In this document: positions 47,979-57,063 of the stretch, in pieces
Layout: each line of letters begins with the position of its first letter
Numbering within the stretch: the stretch's first letter is position 1
Origin: Planctomycetota bacterium
GTDB lineage: Bacteria > Planctomycetota > Planctomycetia > Planctomycetales > Planctomycetaceae
Assembly: GCA_014584345.1 (NCBI GenBank)
Contig: JACTNB010000024.1
Location: 248,001-312,000, forward strand
Length of the DNA: 64,000 nt
Reading direction: 5' to 3'
Position numbers and translations under genes: made by a program
The notes under the pieces: model-generated
What the model saw: the letters and a program-made list of their open reading frames with translations, nothing else
Databases searched by the model: none
What the model was told of the DNA's origin: nothing

Positions 47979-49706
47979 ATGGCTGCAAGAATCCCGCGTA
48001 AGACCGCCTCCCGTTCCGCCACGCAGCCTTCGGGGAACGGCAAACTTCGCCGCAAGAAAGGGACGGAGACGTCGGCGAATATCCAGACGATCGGGGGCTA
48101 TCTGATCCAACGTCTGCAGGACTACGGCATCCGCGATCTGTTTGGGATTCCGGGAGATTTCGTGCTGCAGTTTTATGGATTGCTGGAGGAGAGTCCCATC
48201 CGCGTGATCGGGACGACCCGCGAGGACTGCGCGGGCTATGCGGCGGATGGATATGCCCGCGTGAATGGCATGGGGGCGGTGTGTGTCACGTATTGCGTCG
48301 GCGGTCTCAGTTTGTGCAATTCGATAGCCGGTGCCTATGCGGAGAAATCGCCGGTGGTGGTGATCAGTGGCGCGCCGGGCATGGAGGAACGCCGCTCCGA
48401 TCCGCTGTTGCATCACAAAGTGCGCGATTTCAATACGCAGCGCGAGGTGTTCGAGAAAATCACGGTGGCGACGGCATCTCTGGATGATCCGCTCACTGCC
48501 TTTCGGGAGATCGATCGCTGCCTCGAAGCGGCGGCCCGCTACAAACGGCCGGTGTATCTGGAACTGCCACGGGATCGAGTCCATTCTCAACCGATGTATC
48601 CTTACACGCCGAGGCCGGAAAAATACGAAAGTAATCCACAGGCCCTGGCAGCTGCCATCGAAGAAGCGGTCACCCGGTTGGAAGCCGCTGAAAAGCCGGT
48701 GCTGGTTGCCGGTGTCGAGGTGCATCGATTCGGCCTGCGCAAGCCGCTGCTGCAGTTTGCCGAAAAGCACGATCTTCCGATCTGCGCCACGCTGCTGGGA
48801 AAGTCGGTTGTGAGCGAAAAGCATCCGTTGTACGTGGGCGTGTATGAAGGGGCCATGGGGCGTGAAACCGTGCGGCGTTTCGTCGAGGAGAGCGATTGCG
48901 TAATTCTGGCGGGCACGTTCATGAGCGACATCAACCTGGGGATCTTCACCGCGCATCTCGATCCCGCGAAGTGCATCTATGTCACCAGCGAGCAATTGCG
49001 GATCGGGTATCATCATTTTCACGATGTCCGCCTCAACGAATTCGTGCAGGGGCTGGGCAAGGCCAAGTTGAAAGTCGTGAAGCGGCCGCTGCCCCAGCAA
49101 AAGCAGACATTCGAAGCCTTCAAGCCCAAGCCCGATGCCCCGGTCACCACGCATCGGCTTTTCGCCCGCATCAATGAATTGCTCGACGAAAACATGGTGG
49201 TAGTGGCCGACGTGGGAGACTCCCTGTTTGGCGCCTCCGACCTGACGATTTATCGGCACACGGAATTCATCAGTCCCGCCTATTACACCTCGATGGGGTT
49301 TGCCATTCCGGCCGCGTTGGGCGTTCAGGTGGCGAATCAAGCTCTGCGTCCGATCGTGCTGGTAGGGGATGGTGCCTTTCAGATGACATGCCTCGAATTG
49401 TCCACCGTCCTGCGGCACAATTTCAATCCGATTGTAATCGTGCTCAACAACAAGGGGTACACCACGGAACGCTTCCTGCAGGAAGGCCCCTTCAACGATA
49501 TTCTGAACTGGAACTATCACCGTCTGCCCGATCTTCTGGGAGGAGGCTGGGGGTTCGAAGTGCATACGGAAAACGAACTCGACCAGGCTCTCAACGCGTC
49601 GCTTTCCAATCAGGAAGCCTTCAGCCTGTTGAATGTGCATCTTGAAATGACCGATATCAGTCCCGCGCTGAAACGCCTGGCGCAGCGCATGAGCAAAAAG
49701 ATTTGA
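47979..49706 (+). CDS. Thiamine-diphosphate-dependent 2-keto-acid decarboxylase (pyruvate/indolepyruvate decarboxylase type)
   Basis: 575 residues. A basic N-terminal tail of about 35 residues precedes the usual start (GYLIQRLQDYGIRDLFGIPGDF). The catalytic glutamate lies in GTTREDCAGYAADGYAR, the tandem active-site histidines in LLHHKVRD, and the ThDP-binding GDG..N motif in LVGDGAFQMTCLEL then VLNNKGYTTER. HH and NNKGYTTE together place it with pyruvate, indolepyruvate or phenylpyruvate decarboxylases rather than acetolactate synthase. It would convert a 2-keto acid to an aldehyde and CO2 in the cytoplasm. AGGAG precedes the ATG. A LUD-domain gene converges downstream. Confidence 0.93.
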   Translation: MAARIPRKTASRSATQPSGNGKLRRKKGTETSANIQTIGGYLIQRLQDYGIRDLFGIPGDFVLQFYGLLEESPIRVIGTTREDCAGYAADGYARVNGMGAVCVTYCVGGLSLCNSIAGAYAEKSPVVVISGAPGMEERRSDPLLHHKVRDFNTQREVFEKITVATASLDDPLTAFREIDRCLEAAARYKRPVYLELPRDRVHSQPMYPYTPRPEKYESNPQALAAAIEEAVTRLEAAEKPVLVAGVEVHRFGLRKPLLQFAEKHDLPICATLLGKSVVSEKHPLYVGVYEGAMGRETVRRFVEESDCVILAGTFMSDINLGIFTAHLDPAKCIYVTSEQLRIGYHHFHDVRLNEFVQGLGKAKLKVVKRPLPQQKQTFEAFKPKPDAPVTTHRLFARINELLDENMVVVADVGDSLFGASDLTIYRHTEFISPAYYTSMGFAIPAALGVQVANQALRPIVLVGDGAFQMTCLELSTVLRHNFNPIVIVLNNKGYTTERFLQEGPFNDILNWNYHRLPDLLGGGWGFEVHTENELDQALNASLSNQEAFSLLNVHLEMTDISPALKRLAQRMSKKI

Positions 49707-49772
49707 ACTCCCTGGGACAACATGCATTTTGGCAATACATTGCCAGAAACCGGAACTGGTCCCGGCAGCATT

Positions 49773-49987
49773 GTCCACGGGAGTGGAACACAACAAGGCA
49801 TGAGTGGGCTGGGCGTGGCCCGCTTCCTGACGGGCGCGGCTAGTTTGAGTCACCCGCCGTGTGCCACTGGCTGCGCTAGTAGTGCGCTGTGAGGTCCACG
49901 GGAGTGGAACACAATAAGGCATGAGTGGGCTAGGTGTGGCCCGCTTCCTGACGGGCGCGGCTAGTTTGAGTCACTCGCCGTGTGCCC
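49773..49987 (+). repeat. Tandem duplication with two REP units
   Basis: Two nearly identical 94-base copies, 49773-49866 and 49894-49987 (period 121), each with GTCCACGGGAGTGGAACACA, an ATGAGTGGGCT segment, an inverted REP unit and TTTGAGTCACYCGCCGTGTG. They differ at only a few bases. The second copy overlaps the stop codon of the LUD gene. Confidence 0.9.
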
Positions 49988-50594
49988 TGGCTTCGCCGGG
50001 GGTGGATGTCAGGAAGACCGTCATGGAACGCGCGCCGTGCGCGCCAATTACCAGGGACTGTTCGATATCCGCGGTTTTGGAGGGTCCAGAGACAAACACG
50101 CCGAAGCGATTATTTGTCCATTTCAACCGTTGATAGGCCTCGTGCATGTTGCTCACCAGGGCCGATCGTGGCAGGACCAGTACCACATGCTGCGCGATGA
50201 ACAGCAGCGCCCGGTGAGGCAGATCATCGCCTGCCACCCAGATCGCCCCGTTCTCGGCCACGCCAAATCGTCCGGGGAGGATTGCCAGTTCGACATCTTC
50301 GAGTTCATGCGGATCTGTCACCGCTGCCAGATCAAACGTGTTCATGGGCAACAGGGGGACCAACGAGCAGATTTTTTTTGCCTGCAACTCGCTTGCGAGA
50401 GTTTGCAATTCCGACCTCGCATGGTCTTCGTTCTGAATATCGATTACTTCCCCCCCGACGCTCCGCAGCACCTGAGTGAAGTGCTCGGCGGGATTCTCGT
50501 ACGTCGTCCAGGCCTGATTCAGGTCGGGAAGAGTGGTGGCTTGAGGCAGGTTTTTGCGCAAGGCGGCCAGAATCTGCTGTTGGCTGTCGGACAT
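49971..50594 (-). CDS. LUD-domain protein (LutC/YkgG type)
   Basis: 207 residues. The LUD core is visible: VAENGAIWVAGDDLPHRALLFIAQHVVLVLPRSALVSNMHEAYQR, then NRFGVFVSGPSKTADIEQSLVIGAHGARSMTVFLT. SGPSKTADIE is the hallmark of LutC. LutC acts with LutA and LutB in L-lactate oxidation. No lutA or lutB is adjacent, so it may work with distant partners. The last residues (GEARAHGE) and the stop are encoded inside the second copy of a tandem repeat, so the C-terminus has probably been remodelled. Confidence 0.9.
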   Translation of the reverse strand: MSDSQQQILAALRKNLPQATTLPDLNQAWTTYENPAEHFTQVLRSVGGEVIDIQNEDHARSELQTLASELQAKKICSLVPLLPMNTFDLAAVTDPHELEDVELAILPGRFGVAENGAIWVAGDDLPHRALLFIAQHVVLVLPRSALVSNMHEAYQRLKWTNNRFGVFVSGPSKTADIEQSLVIGAHGARSMTVFLTSTPGEARAHGE

Positions 50595-51030
50595 GGCGGT
50601 ACCAGGTACTAATCAAGGAAAAACACGAACTCCGCTGCCCCAGGAGGTAAAGGGGACGGTTATTATTTTATCAGCCGGCGGGAAAATCACCATCGGCCAG
50701 AATAGAGGGTGGGGCAGGGCGGCACGATTTCTTCGTGACGAGGCTTCCGCTATGCTGACAGCATGCCGGGGCCGCATTTACAGGCTCCGGGAGCTTGAAT
50801 TCGCCGTGGCCTCGGGAAGGAGACCAGACGGGGGAGTACTCCCTTCATGCGGCAAGGCTTTGAAATTGTTGAATTTGCGTGCAACGCATCGCAACATTAG
50901 GTGGTTTGAACTCGCGTGGATGCCTCTGGGAAGGTACGCATGGAGTACCCTGCGATCAATAATGGCATGGCCGGCCCATGACTTTTTTCTGTCCAATTAC
51001 ACCCGATTTTTTCCAGGAGCACACCCTGAC
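50595..51030. other. Gene-free stretch upstream of the RraA-like gene
   Basis: A palindrome of the GGTACGCA family lies at 50932-50954. A possible -10 TATGCT lies near 50753. The RraA frame is open far upstream (from 50554), but the extension has no domain and AGGAG is found only before ATG 51031. Confidence 0.45.
50932..50954 (+). repeat. Dispersed GGTACGCA-type palindrome, copy 3
   Basis: GGTACGCATGGAGTACCCTGCG: GGTAC pairs with GTACC and the trailing CTGCG is kept, but the inner stem is degraded. Lies 77 bases before the RraA-like gene. Confidence 0.55.
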
Positions 51031-51750
51031 ATGTTGACGCGTGAACTGTTTCAGAAGCTTGCCCAGTACGATTCTCCCACCGTCTGCAACGCGATCGAAC
51101 TTTGGGATCTGCGCTCCCGGACCGCCGGTTATATGAATGAAACGATTCAGGCTTGTTATCCGCATCTCCCGCCGATGGTGGGACTCGCCTTGACTACCAC
51201 CTTCCGATCCGCGGCGGCACCGATTCAGGGAGACGCCTATTCCAGCCTGACGGCCCAAACCCAGATTCTCGAGCAAATGGAACTTCCGGCCGTGATGGTG
51301 TTTCAAGACCTCGATCAGCCCGTTGCAGCTGCCACGTTTGGGGAAGTGATGTGCACCACGTACAAGGCCTTTGGTGCAGCGGGACTGATCACCTCGGGGA
51401 CCGGTCGGGATCTCGAACAGGTCGAACGCCTCGATTTTCCCGCGTTCACCGCCGGGGCTCAGGCTGCCCATGGGTATTGTCACTTTGTGGACCTGCAAAT
51501 TCCCGTTTCGGTCGGTGGGATCATGGTGCGGCCCAATGAACTGCTGCATGGTGACTGCAACGGCGTAACGACCATTCCGGTGGAAATAGCCAGCGAAATC
51601 CCCGGTGTCTGCGATGAAATCATTTCCGCCGAGAACCTTGTGCTCGATTATCTCAAGGCGGGAAATGTGACCGCGAAAGGTTTTGATGAAGCGCGCCAGG
51701 CCTGCGGCGCCCAGATTCAGGCCTTGTCTCGCAGGCTCAAGGGGAAGTAG
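51031..51750 (+). CDS. RraA-like family protein (HMG/CHA aldolase type)
   Basis: 239 residues. The RraA-like fold is recognised from DSPTVCNAIELWDLRSRTAGYM at the start, then DLDQPVAAATFGEVMCTTYKAFGAAGLITSGTGRDLEQVERLDFPAFTAG, and VSVGGIMVRPNELLHGDCNGVTTIP. Family aldolases hold a divalent metal near the RD (GRD) and GD positions; here GTGRDL and HGDCNG fit. Such enzymes cleave 4-carboxy-4-hydroxy-2-oxoadipate or related hydroxy-oxo acids, and others have no known reaction. It opens the co-directional 51-60 kb group. Confidence 0.88.
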   Translation: MLTRELFQKLAQYDSPTVCNAIELWDLRSRTAGYMNETIQACYPHLPPMVGLALTTTFRSAAAPIQGDAYSSLTAQTQILEQMELPAVMVFQDLDQPVAAATFGEVMCTTYKAFGAAGLITSGTGRDLEQVERLDFPAFTAGAQAAHGYCHFVDLQIPVSVGGIMVRPNELLHGDCNGVTTIPVEIASEIPGVCDEIISAENLVLDYLKAGNVTAKGFDEARQACGAQIQALSRRLKGK

Positions 51751-51837
51751 TTTTGCGGAAGGGATACGGCACGGCGTGTTGCCATGAATTGCGGACGCCA
51801 GTGGGAAAGTTTGTCGTAGTCGGCAAGCGTGTTCAAT

Positions 51838-51859
51838 AGCCCGGGCGGGAATCCGGGTT
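51838..51859 (-). repeat. Fragment of the composite-repeat end arm
   Basis: AGCCCGGGCGGGAATCCGGG is the complement of the CCCGGATT(T)CCCGCCCGGG arm of composite repeat D, here without the rest of the element. It lies between the RraA-like gene and the 808-residue protein gene. Confidence 0.6.
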
Positions 51860-51877
51860 CTTTCAGGGTACACTCCG

Positions 51878-54304
51878 ATGATTTCACGTCTCCTGTTGCT
51901 GGTGTTGTTGGTTTCGCATGGGACGGGCTGGGGGGCGGAACCTCGCAGTCTTTCGGGCATTTATCCGCACCTGGCGATGTTCAATAACGAGGGGGAGTGC
52001 GGAACCGGGGCGGTTGTTCCCTGGGCGGATCGGCTCTGGGTGGTGACGTACGCTCCGCATGCTCCGCGGGGATCCTCCGATAAACTCTACGAAATTCTGC
52101 CCGACCTGACGCAAATCGTGAGGCCGGAAAGTATCGGCGGGACACCGGCCAACCGCATGATACATCGGGAATCCGAGCAGTTGTTTATTGGTCCCTACGC
52201 CATTGATGCCCAGCGCACGGTGCGGGTCATTCCCTACGCGCGGATGTTCGGGCGTCCCACGGGAAACGCGCGGCATCTGTTCGATCCCGCGGGCAAAATT
52301 TATTACGCCACCATGGAAGAAGGCGTGTACGAGGTTGATGTGCGGACACTTGACGTCACGGAACTTTGGGCCGACGAACAAAGTAAGACCGGTCGCCACG
52401 CCAATCTTCCGGGGTATCACGGAAAAGGATTGTTTTCCACGCAGGGACTGCTGCTGTATGCCAACAACGGCGAACATGGCAGCCTGGCCCTGCAGCGCCC
52501 CGATGTTCCCAGTGGCGTGCTTGCCTCCTGGGACGGTCAGGCCGACGCATGGGAGATTGTGCGGCGGAATCAGTTCACGGAAGTTACCGGTCCCGGCGGG
52601 ATTTGGGGCAACGACAGACTGGACGATCCCGCCTGGAGTATCGGCTGGGACCATCGCTCCCTGATTCTGATGTGTCTTGATGCTGGTAGCTGGCATGTGT
52701 ATCGCCTGCCCAAGGCGTCGCACAGTTACGACGGAGCGCACGGCTGGAACACCGAATGGCCGCGCATTCGCGAGATTGGCGAAAACCATCTTCTGATGAC
52801 CATGCACGGCATGTTCTGGCAGTTCCCCCGCTCATTCACTTCACGCACGTCGGCCGGCATCAGGCCCCGCAGCACGTATTTGAAGGTGATTGGCGACTTC
52901 TGCCGCTGGAACGACCGCGTCGTTTTCGGATGCGATGATACCGCGAAAAACGAATTCCTGAATAAACGGAAGGCGAAGGGCGAAATTGCGGCTCCACAGT
53001 CGCAGTCGAACTTGTGGTTCCTCAAGCCAGAAAAAATAGACCGCATTGGCCCGGTAATCGGGCGGGGGGCTCTTTGGCTGCAGGACGATATTGTCGCCGG
53101 CGTTCCCAGCGATCCGTTTCTCTTTGATGGGTTTGAGCGGAAGGGTTTGCACCTGGCCAGCCCCCACAGCAGCGGCGCCACGATCACGCTTGAAGCCGAT
53201 ACGCGGGGAACAGGGAATTGGGAAACGCGACGGCAGTTCACGCTGCCTGCCTCGGGGTATGCCTGGTTCGATCTTACCCAGGAGGAGCCCGCCGTCTGGA
53301 TTCGCCTGACCAGCGATATGAACCTCAAGGAGGCGACCGCCTGGTTCAATTTTTCGAACGGGGATCGCCGAGAGCACGAGGCCGCCCCGTTCTTTACCGG
53401 GCTGGCCAGTTCCGATCAGGAAAATTTCACGGGGGGGATTGTTCGTGCCCGTGGAGAAAACAAGCGGACGCTGCACTTCGTGGCCCGGGAACCGGGCAGC
53501 GACGGACCTCGAACCATCGGCCTGTACACACTCGACGCCGATTTGACCCTGCGACGCGACGAGGATGCAACCGCTCTCGTTTATCAGCAGAAACACGCGG
53601 CGATTCCGGAACAGGTTCTTATCGCCGACGAGGCCTCGATTCTGTTCGTCGACGATCACGGGCGACGCTGGCGTTTGCCGCGCGGTTGCCCGAACAGCGA
53701 CCAACCGGGACCGCTCGGCCCCACCCGTATCTGCCGGGAAGTGGCCACGGAACGGGATCTGTTCAACGCGTGCGGGACATTCTTCGAATTGCCCGCGGAA
53801 AATGCCGGCGGGTTCGCCAAGGTGCGGGCGGTCGCCACTCACAACCGTCGGATTGTGGATTATTGTTCGTACCGCGGGCTGTTCGTGATGAGTGGCGTTG
53901 CCTTGGATGCCCCGGCGGATAATCCCCATATTATTCGTAGCGAGGACGGCAGAACGGCGCTCTGGGCGGGAGCCATCGACGACATCTGGCAGATGGGTAA
54001 ACCTCGGGGGCGAGGTGGTCCCTGGAAGAATACCGCGGTTCTGCAGGACGAGCCCAGCGATCCCTACCTGCTTACCGGTTACGATCGGAAACAGATTGTG
54101 CTCAGTCACACGGCTTCGCATGCCGTACGGTTTCGCATTGAATGCGACCCGACCGGAACGGGATTGTGGCTGCCGTATATGACGATCGACGCGGAGCCCG
54201 AACGTGAAACCGAATACCGCTTTCCCGACGCCTTCTCGGCGGCCTGGCTCCGCGTGGTGAGCGACACCGCCTGCACGGCCACGGTACAACTGCAGTACGA
54301 CTGA
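51878..54304 (+). CDS. Large secreted protein with internal duplicated module
   Basis: 808 residues with a signal peptide (MISRLLLLVLLVSHGTGWG, cleavage after residue 19). The first 390 residues look like propeller blades (LWVVTYAPHAP, IHRESEQLFIGPYAID, KIYYATMEEGVYEVDVRTLDVTELW, LLLYANNGEHGSLAL). A module at about 409-494 (PSDPFLFDGFERKGL; RGTGNW; VWIRLTSD) recurs at about 725-808 (PSDPYLLTGYDRKQI; TGTGLW; AWLRVVSD). Between them lies another propeller-like part. The duplicated module is beta-rich and may bind a glycan. Family not named; exported and probably part of the local catabolic group. Confidence 0.82.
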   Translation: MISRLLLLVLLVSHGTGWGAEPRSLSGIYPHLAMFNNEGECGTGAVVPWADRLWVVTYAPHAPRGSSDKLYEILPDLTQIVRPESIGGTPANRMIHRESEQLFIGPYAIDAQRTVRVIPYARMFGRPTGNARHLFDPAGKIYYATMEEGVYEVDVRTLDVTELWADEQSKTGRHANLPGYHGKGLFSTQGLLLYANNGEHGSLALQRPDVPSGVLASWDGQADAWEIVRRNQFTEVTGPGGIWGNDRLDDPAWSIGWDHRSLILMCLDAGSWHVYRLPKASHSYDGAHGWNTEWPRIREIGENHLLMTMHGMFWQFPRSFTSRTSAGIRPRSTYLKVIGDFCRWNDRVVFGCDDTAKNEFLNKRKAKGEIAAPQSQSNLWFLKPEKIDRIGPVIGRGALWLQDDIVAGVPSDPFLFDGFERKGLHLASPHSSGATITLEADTRGTGNWETRRQFTLPASGYAWFDLTQEEPAVWIRLTSDMNLKEATAWFNFSNGDRREHEAAPFFTGLASSDQENFTGGIVRARGENKRTLHFVAREPGSDGPRTIGLYTLDADLTLRRDEDATALVYQQKHAAIPEQVLIADEASILFVDDHGRRWRLPRGCPNSDQPGPLGPTRICREVATERDLFNACGTFFELPAENAGGFAKVRAVATHNRRIVDYCSYRGLFVMSGVALDAPADNPHIIRSEDGRTALWAGAIDDIWQMGKPRGRGGPWKNTAVLQDEPSDPYLLTGYDRKQIVLSHTASHAVRFRIECDPTGTGLWLPYMTIDAEPERETEYRFPDAFSAAWLRVVSDTACTATVQLQYD

Positions 54305-54653
54305 TCCCGCCGGGCGCTGCTTGCAAAAGGGAATTTGGCATTCCCGTTGCAATAGAGGCCACGAGACAAAGTGGGAACGTTTTGTCACTCCGGCGGGAAT
54401 CGTCTGGTTTCCCCTGGCCAGACCGGGTTGACAATATACCGGAAAATGTATCCGCAAATCAGGAATGCATTCTGGTGCATGCGTTGTAAAATGAAATGGA
54501 AGCAGGCGGCGGGGGACCGTAACGAGTGGCATTGCGGTGGTATCGTGGGTCTGCGGTGCGCGGGTTGCGAGTGAGAAACGCAGGGTGTTCACCTTCCGTG
54601 GAGGTGCATCAAACTCCATGGGGATAGCATGAAATAAGGGAAGGAGCAGCGAG
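54305..54653. other. Gene-free stretch before the Gfo/Idh/MocA gene
   Basis: A short frame ending at 54574 encodes CMRC..CGG..CAGC-like cysteines, but no good start supports it. A TTGACA at 54428-54433 has no -10 at the right distance. GGAAGGAGCAGCGAG precedes ATG 54654. Confidence 0.4.
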
Positions 54654-55952
54654 ATGTCATTACGTCGCCGAGAAATGTTGCAGGTTTCCGCCGCCGTGGC
54701 GGGGGCATTGCCCCTGGGCTGGTACACTCCGCTGGCCAAAGCGGATGATAAACCGGCACACAAGGTGGAACGAGTGGGCGTGGGGGCCATCGGACTGCGT
54801 TATCAGGGGACGGTGATTACGGAAAAGGCCCGTGAATATGGGGATATCGTGGCCTTGTGCGATGTGGATCGGCATGTGCGCGAGCAGGCCCGGGCGAGTT
54901 TCGGCAGCACGCCGAGTATTTTCGAGGATTATCGCGATCTGCTGAAGCGGAAGGATGTGGATGTGGTGCTGATCGGCACGCCCGATCACTGGCACGCCAA
55001 GATGATTATAGATGCCTGCCGGGCGGGGAAGGACGTGTACTGCGAAAAGCCGCTGACGCTGACCATCGATGAAGGGAAACGGATCCGGAACGTGGTTGCG
55101 GAAACGGGTCGCGTGGTGCAGGTGGGAAGCTGGCAGCGGAGCGATTCGCGGATGCGTCTGGCGGTGGAAATGGTGCGTCAGGGTCGAATTGGTCAACTGC
55201 AGAAAGTGGACGTGGTTCTCGGTAAGAATGTGACCGGGGGCCCGTTTGAAACCCGGCCCGTGCCGTCGCACTTCAATTGGGACATGTGGCAGGGACAGAC
55301 GCCCGATGTGCCTTATATTCCCGAGCGATCGCATTACACGTTCCGCTGGTGGTATGCCTACTCGGGTGGCCAGATGACGGATTGGGGGGCCCATCACCTG
55401 GATATCGCGCAATGGGCCATCAACTCCCTGCCGATGGAAATTACGGGCGAGGCAAAACTCCCGGATGTGAAGGATGGTTACGATGTCGCGATCGACTATT
55501 CCGCGAAATACAAATACGCCAACGGGGTGGAGATGACGGTCAGCGATACGGGTCGCAATGGGATACTGTTCCAGGGGACTGAAGGGCGGATTTTCGTGAA
55601 TCGCGGGACCGTTGATGGCAAGCCCGTCGAGGATTTGAAAACGCGTCCCTTGCCGCGAGAGCAGTTCACCGTGTACGACTTCGACAACGACGCGCGACCC
55701 GAGCGGGCCGGTAAACTCGATGCGATCATCAATCACATGGGAAACTTCTTTGATTGTGTTCAGACCCGCAAAACACCGATTTCCGATGTGGAAAGCCAGC
55801 ACCGCTCCGCCACCACCTGTCATCTGGGAAACATCGCCATGCGGGTGGGACGCCCGATCAAGTGGGACCCCCAGGCGGAACAGATCCTGGACGATGCCGC
55901 CGCCAATGAATGGCTCAGCCGGGAACAACGCAGCGGCTACGAAGTTGTGTAA
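54654..55952 (+). CDS. Tat-exported Gfo/Idh/MocA family oxidoreductase
   Basis: 432 residues. The N-terminus MSLRRREMLQ plus AAVAGALPLGW is a twin-arginine signal. The NAD(P)-binding part starts with VGVGAIGLRYQGT, and EKP (131-133) in YCEKPLTL is the catalytic-region hallmark. GQMTDWGAHHLDIAQWAINSL (active-site Asp and His), NGVEMTVSDTGRNGILFQGTEGRIFVNRG, and SVESQHRSATTCHLGNIAMR-like ends follow. Such enzymes oxidise or reduce sugars or inositols, often in the periplasm with bound cofactor. The gene follows the large secreted protein and precedes PhyH and sulfatase genes. Confidence 0.95.
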   Translation: MSLRRREMLQVSAAVAGALPLGWYTPLAKADDKPAHKVERVGVGAIGLRYQGTVITEKAREYGDIVALCDVDRHVREQARASFGSTPSIFEDYRDLLKRKDVDVVLIGTPDHWHAKMIIDACRAGKDVYCEKPLTLTIDEGKRIRNVVAETGRVVQVGSWQRSDSRMRLAVEMVRQGRIGQLQKVDVVLGKNVTGGPFETRPVPSHFNWDMWQGQTPDVPYIPERSHYTFRWWYAYSGGQMTDWGAHHLDIAQWAINSLPMEITGEAKLPDVKDGYDVAIDYSAKYKYANGVEMTVSDTGRNGILFQGTEGRIFVNRGTVDGKPVEDLKTRPLPREQFTVYDFDNDARPERAGKLDAIINHMGNFFDCVQTRKTPISDVESQHRSATTCHLGNIAMRVGRPIKWDPQAEQILDDAAANEWLSREQRSGYEVV

Positions 55953-56292
55953 CTCATCGCAGAGTGCATGAAATGCACCACCACGAATGAGCAACAAAGA
56001 ATGCAGGGTAGGTAAACCGCAGCGCAACCACCTTCACACAGCTATTGAACATGTCCCATGAATTCACCACAGAGGCACAGAGGTCACAGAGAGGTTAATT
56101 GATGTTCGATTGGCATGGCGGCTTGTCTCATCTTATAGAGTCAAATCCCACTCTACTCCGTGTCTCTGTGTTTTATTTGTATTCCATGTCTGTTGATGTG
56201 CAGCGACGGTTTGAGGAATGCGGGGTGTGCTGCGTTTGATTCACCCTGCATGGGTTAAGGCTTGATGTTCCTCTGATACTCGGGAATACTTT
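55953..56292. other. Spacer with inverted CACAGAG-type arms
   Basis: CACCACAGAGGCACAGAGG lies at 56065-56083 and a near-inverse CTCCGTGTCTCTGTG at 56156-56170, with 72 bases between. The motif is a frequent short intergenic repeat in several bacteria. No supported gene. Confidence 0.45.
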
Positions 56293-57063
56293 ATGTCCAC
56301 TACCACGTCCGAGACTCTTGGCCCCATCACCGACGCACATCGCCGAATGTATGAGGAGGAGGGGTATTTTATTGTTGAACGAGCGATACCCGAAGAGCAT
56401 TTGCAGATTCTGCGAGATTCCTGCGATCGGCTCATCGAATTGATGCACGAGGAAATGGATCGTCTCGGGACGGATCACATTCATATCAGTCATCGGGGCA
56501 AACGCTATCACATTGCCAAGCAGTATCGGCAGGTTCCCCGGCTGTCGGAGTATGTATTCAGCGATTTAATGGCGGAGGTTTGCAAAGCAACGATAGGCGA
56601 GACGGCGTTTCTGTTTTACGATCAGTATGTGGCGAAAGCGGCCGAGCAGGGTATCTCGTTTTCCTGGCATCAGGATTCGGGGTATCTCGGGTTTCCACAT
56701 CGCCCGTATGTCACCGTCTGGGCCGCGGTGGATGACATGACCATCGAAAATGGGACGGCCTATGTGCTTCCCTATTCGCAGGTCGGAATCCGTACTCTCG
56801 TGGAGCATGTCCGCGATCCCGAGACCGGCGATAAAACAGGTTATTTCGGCAAGGAGCCGGGGATTCCGGCGATTGTGCCGGCCGGGAGTCTGGTCGTGTT
56901 CAGTTCGTTAACATTCCACTCCAGTGGAGCCAACACGACCAACAAAATGCGGCGAGCCTACGTGACCCAGTATTCCCCGGAACCGATTTACAAACCGGGA
57001 ACCCAAGAGCTGATGCATCTGGGCGTGCCGTTCCTCCAAGGGGGCCAGTATGTCACGCGGTAA
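56293..57063 (+). CDS. Phytanoyl-CoA dioxygenase (PhyH) family protein
   Basis: 256 residues. The iron facial triad appears in SWHQDSGYLGF (His126, Asp128) and FHSSGANTTN (His209), with basic residues after it (KMRRAY) for 2-oxoglutarate. It probably hydroxylates a small molecule. It is a second PhyH family member in this window but differs from the 19.1-kb protein through most of its length. The last 14 bases overlap the start of the sulfatase gene, so the two are translationally coupled. Confidence 0.93.
   Translation: MSTTTSETLGPITDAHRRMYEEEGYFIVERAIPEEHLQILRDSCDRLIELMHEEMDRLGTDHIHISHRGKRYHIAKQYRQVPRLSEYVFSDLMAEVCKATIGETAFLFYDQYVAKAAEQGISFSWHQDSGYLGFPHRPYVTVWAAVDDMTIENGTAYVLPYSQVGIRTLVEHVRDPETGDKTGYFGKEPGIPAIVPAGSLVVFSSLTFHSSGANTTNKMRRAYVTQYSPEPIYKPGTQELMHLGVPFLQGGQYVTR

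Noticed and set aside
47958..49922. 654-codon open frame on the minus strand
   Set aside because: Antisense to the ThDP decarboxylase, which has intact catalytic motifs. The minus product has no recognisable domain and ends in repeat sequence.
49921..50133. Small frame starting in the tandem repeat
   Set aside because: It is a translation of the REP unit running into the opposite strand of the LUD gene.
54428..54460. TTGACA promoter
   Set aside because: The -35 hexamer is good, but no -10 lies at 16-18 bases spacing.
54446..54574. Short frame with CMRC..CGG..CAGC cysteines, zinc-ribbon-like
   Set aside because: No ribosome site or stable start; 42 residues only; could be chance. Kept out of the gene list.
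52841..54790. 649-codon open frame on the minus strand
   Set aside because: Antisense to the secreted 808-residue protein and the start of the oxidoreductase; no family features.
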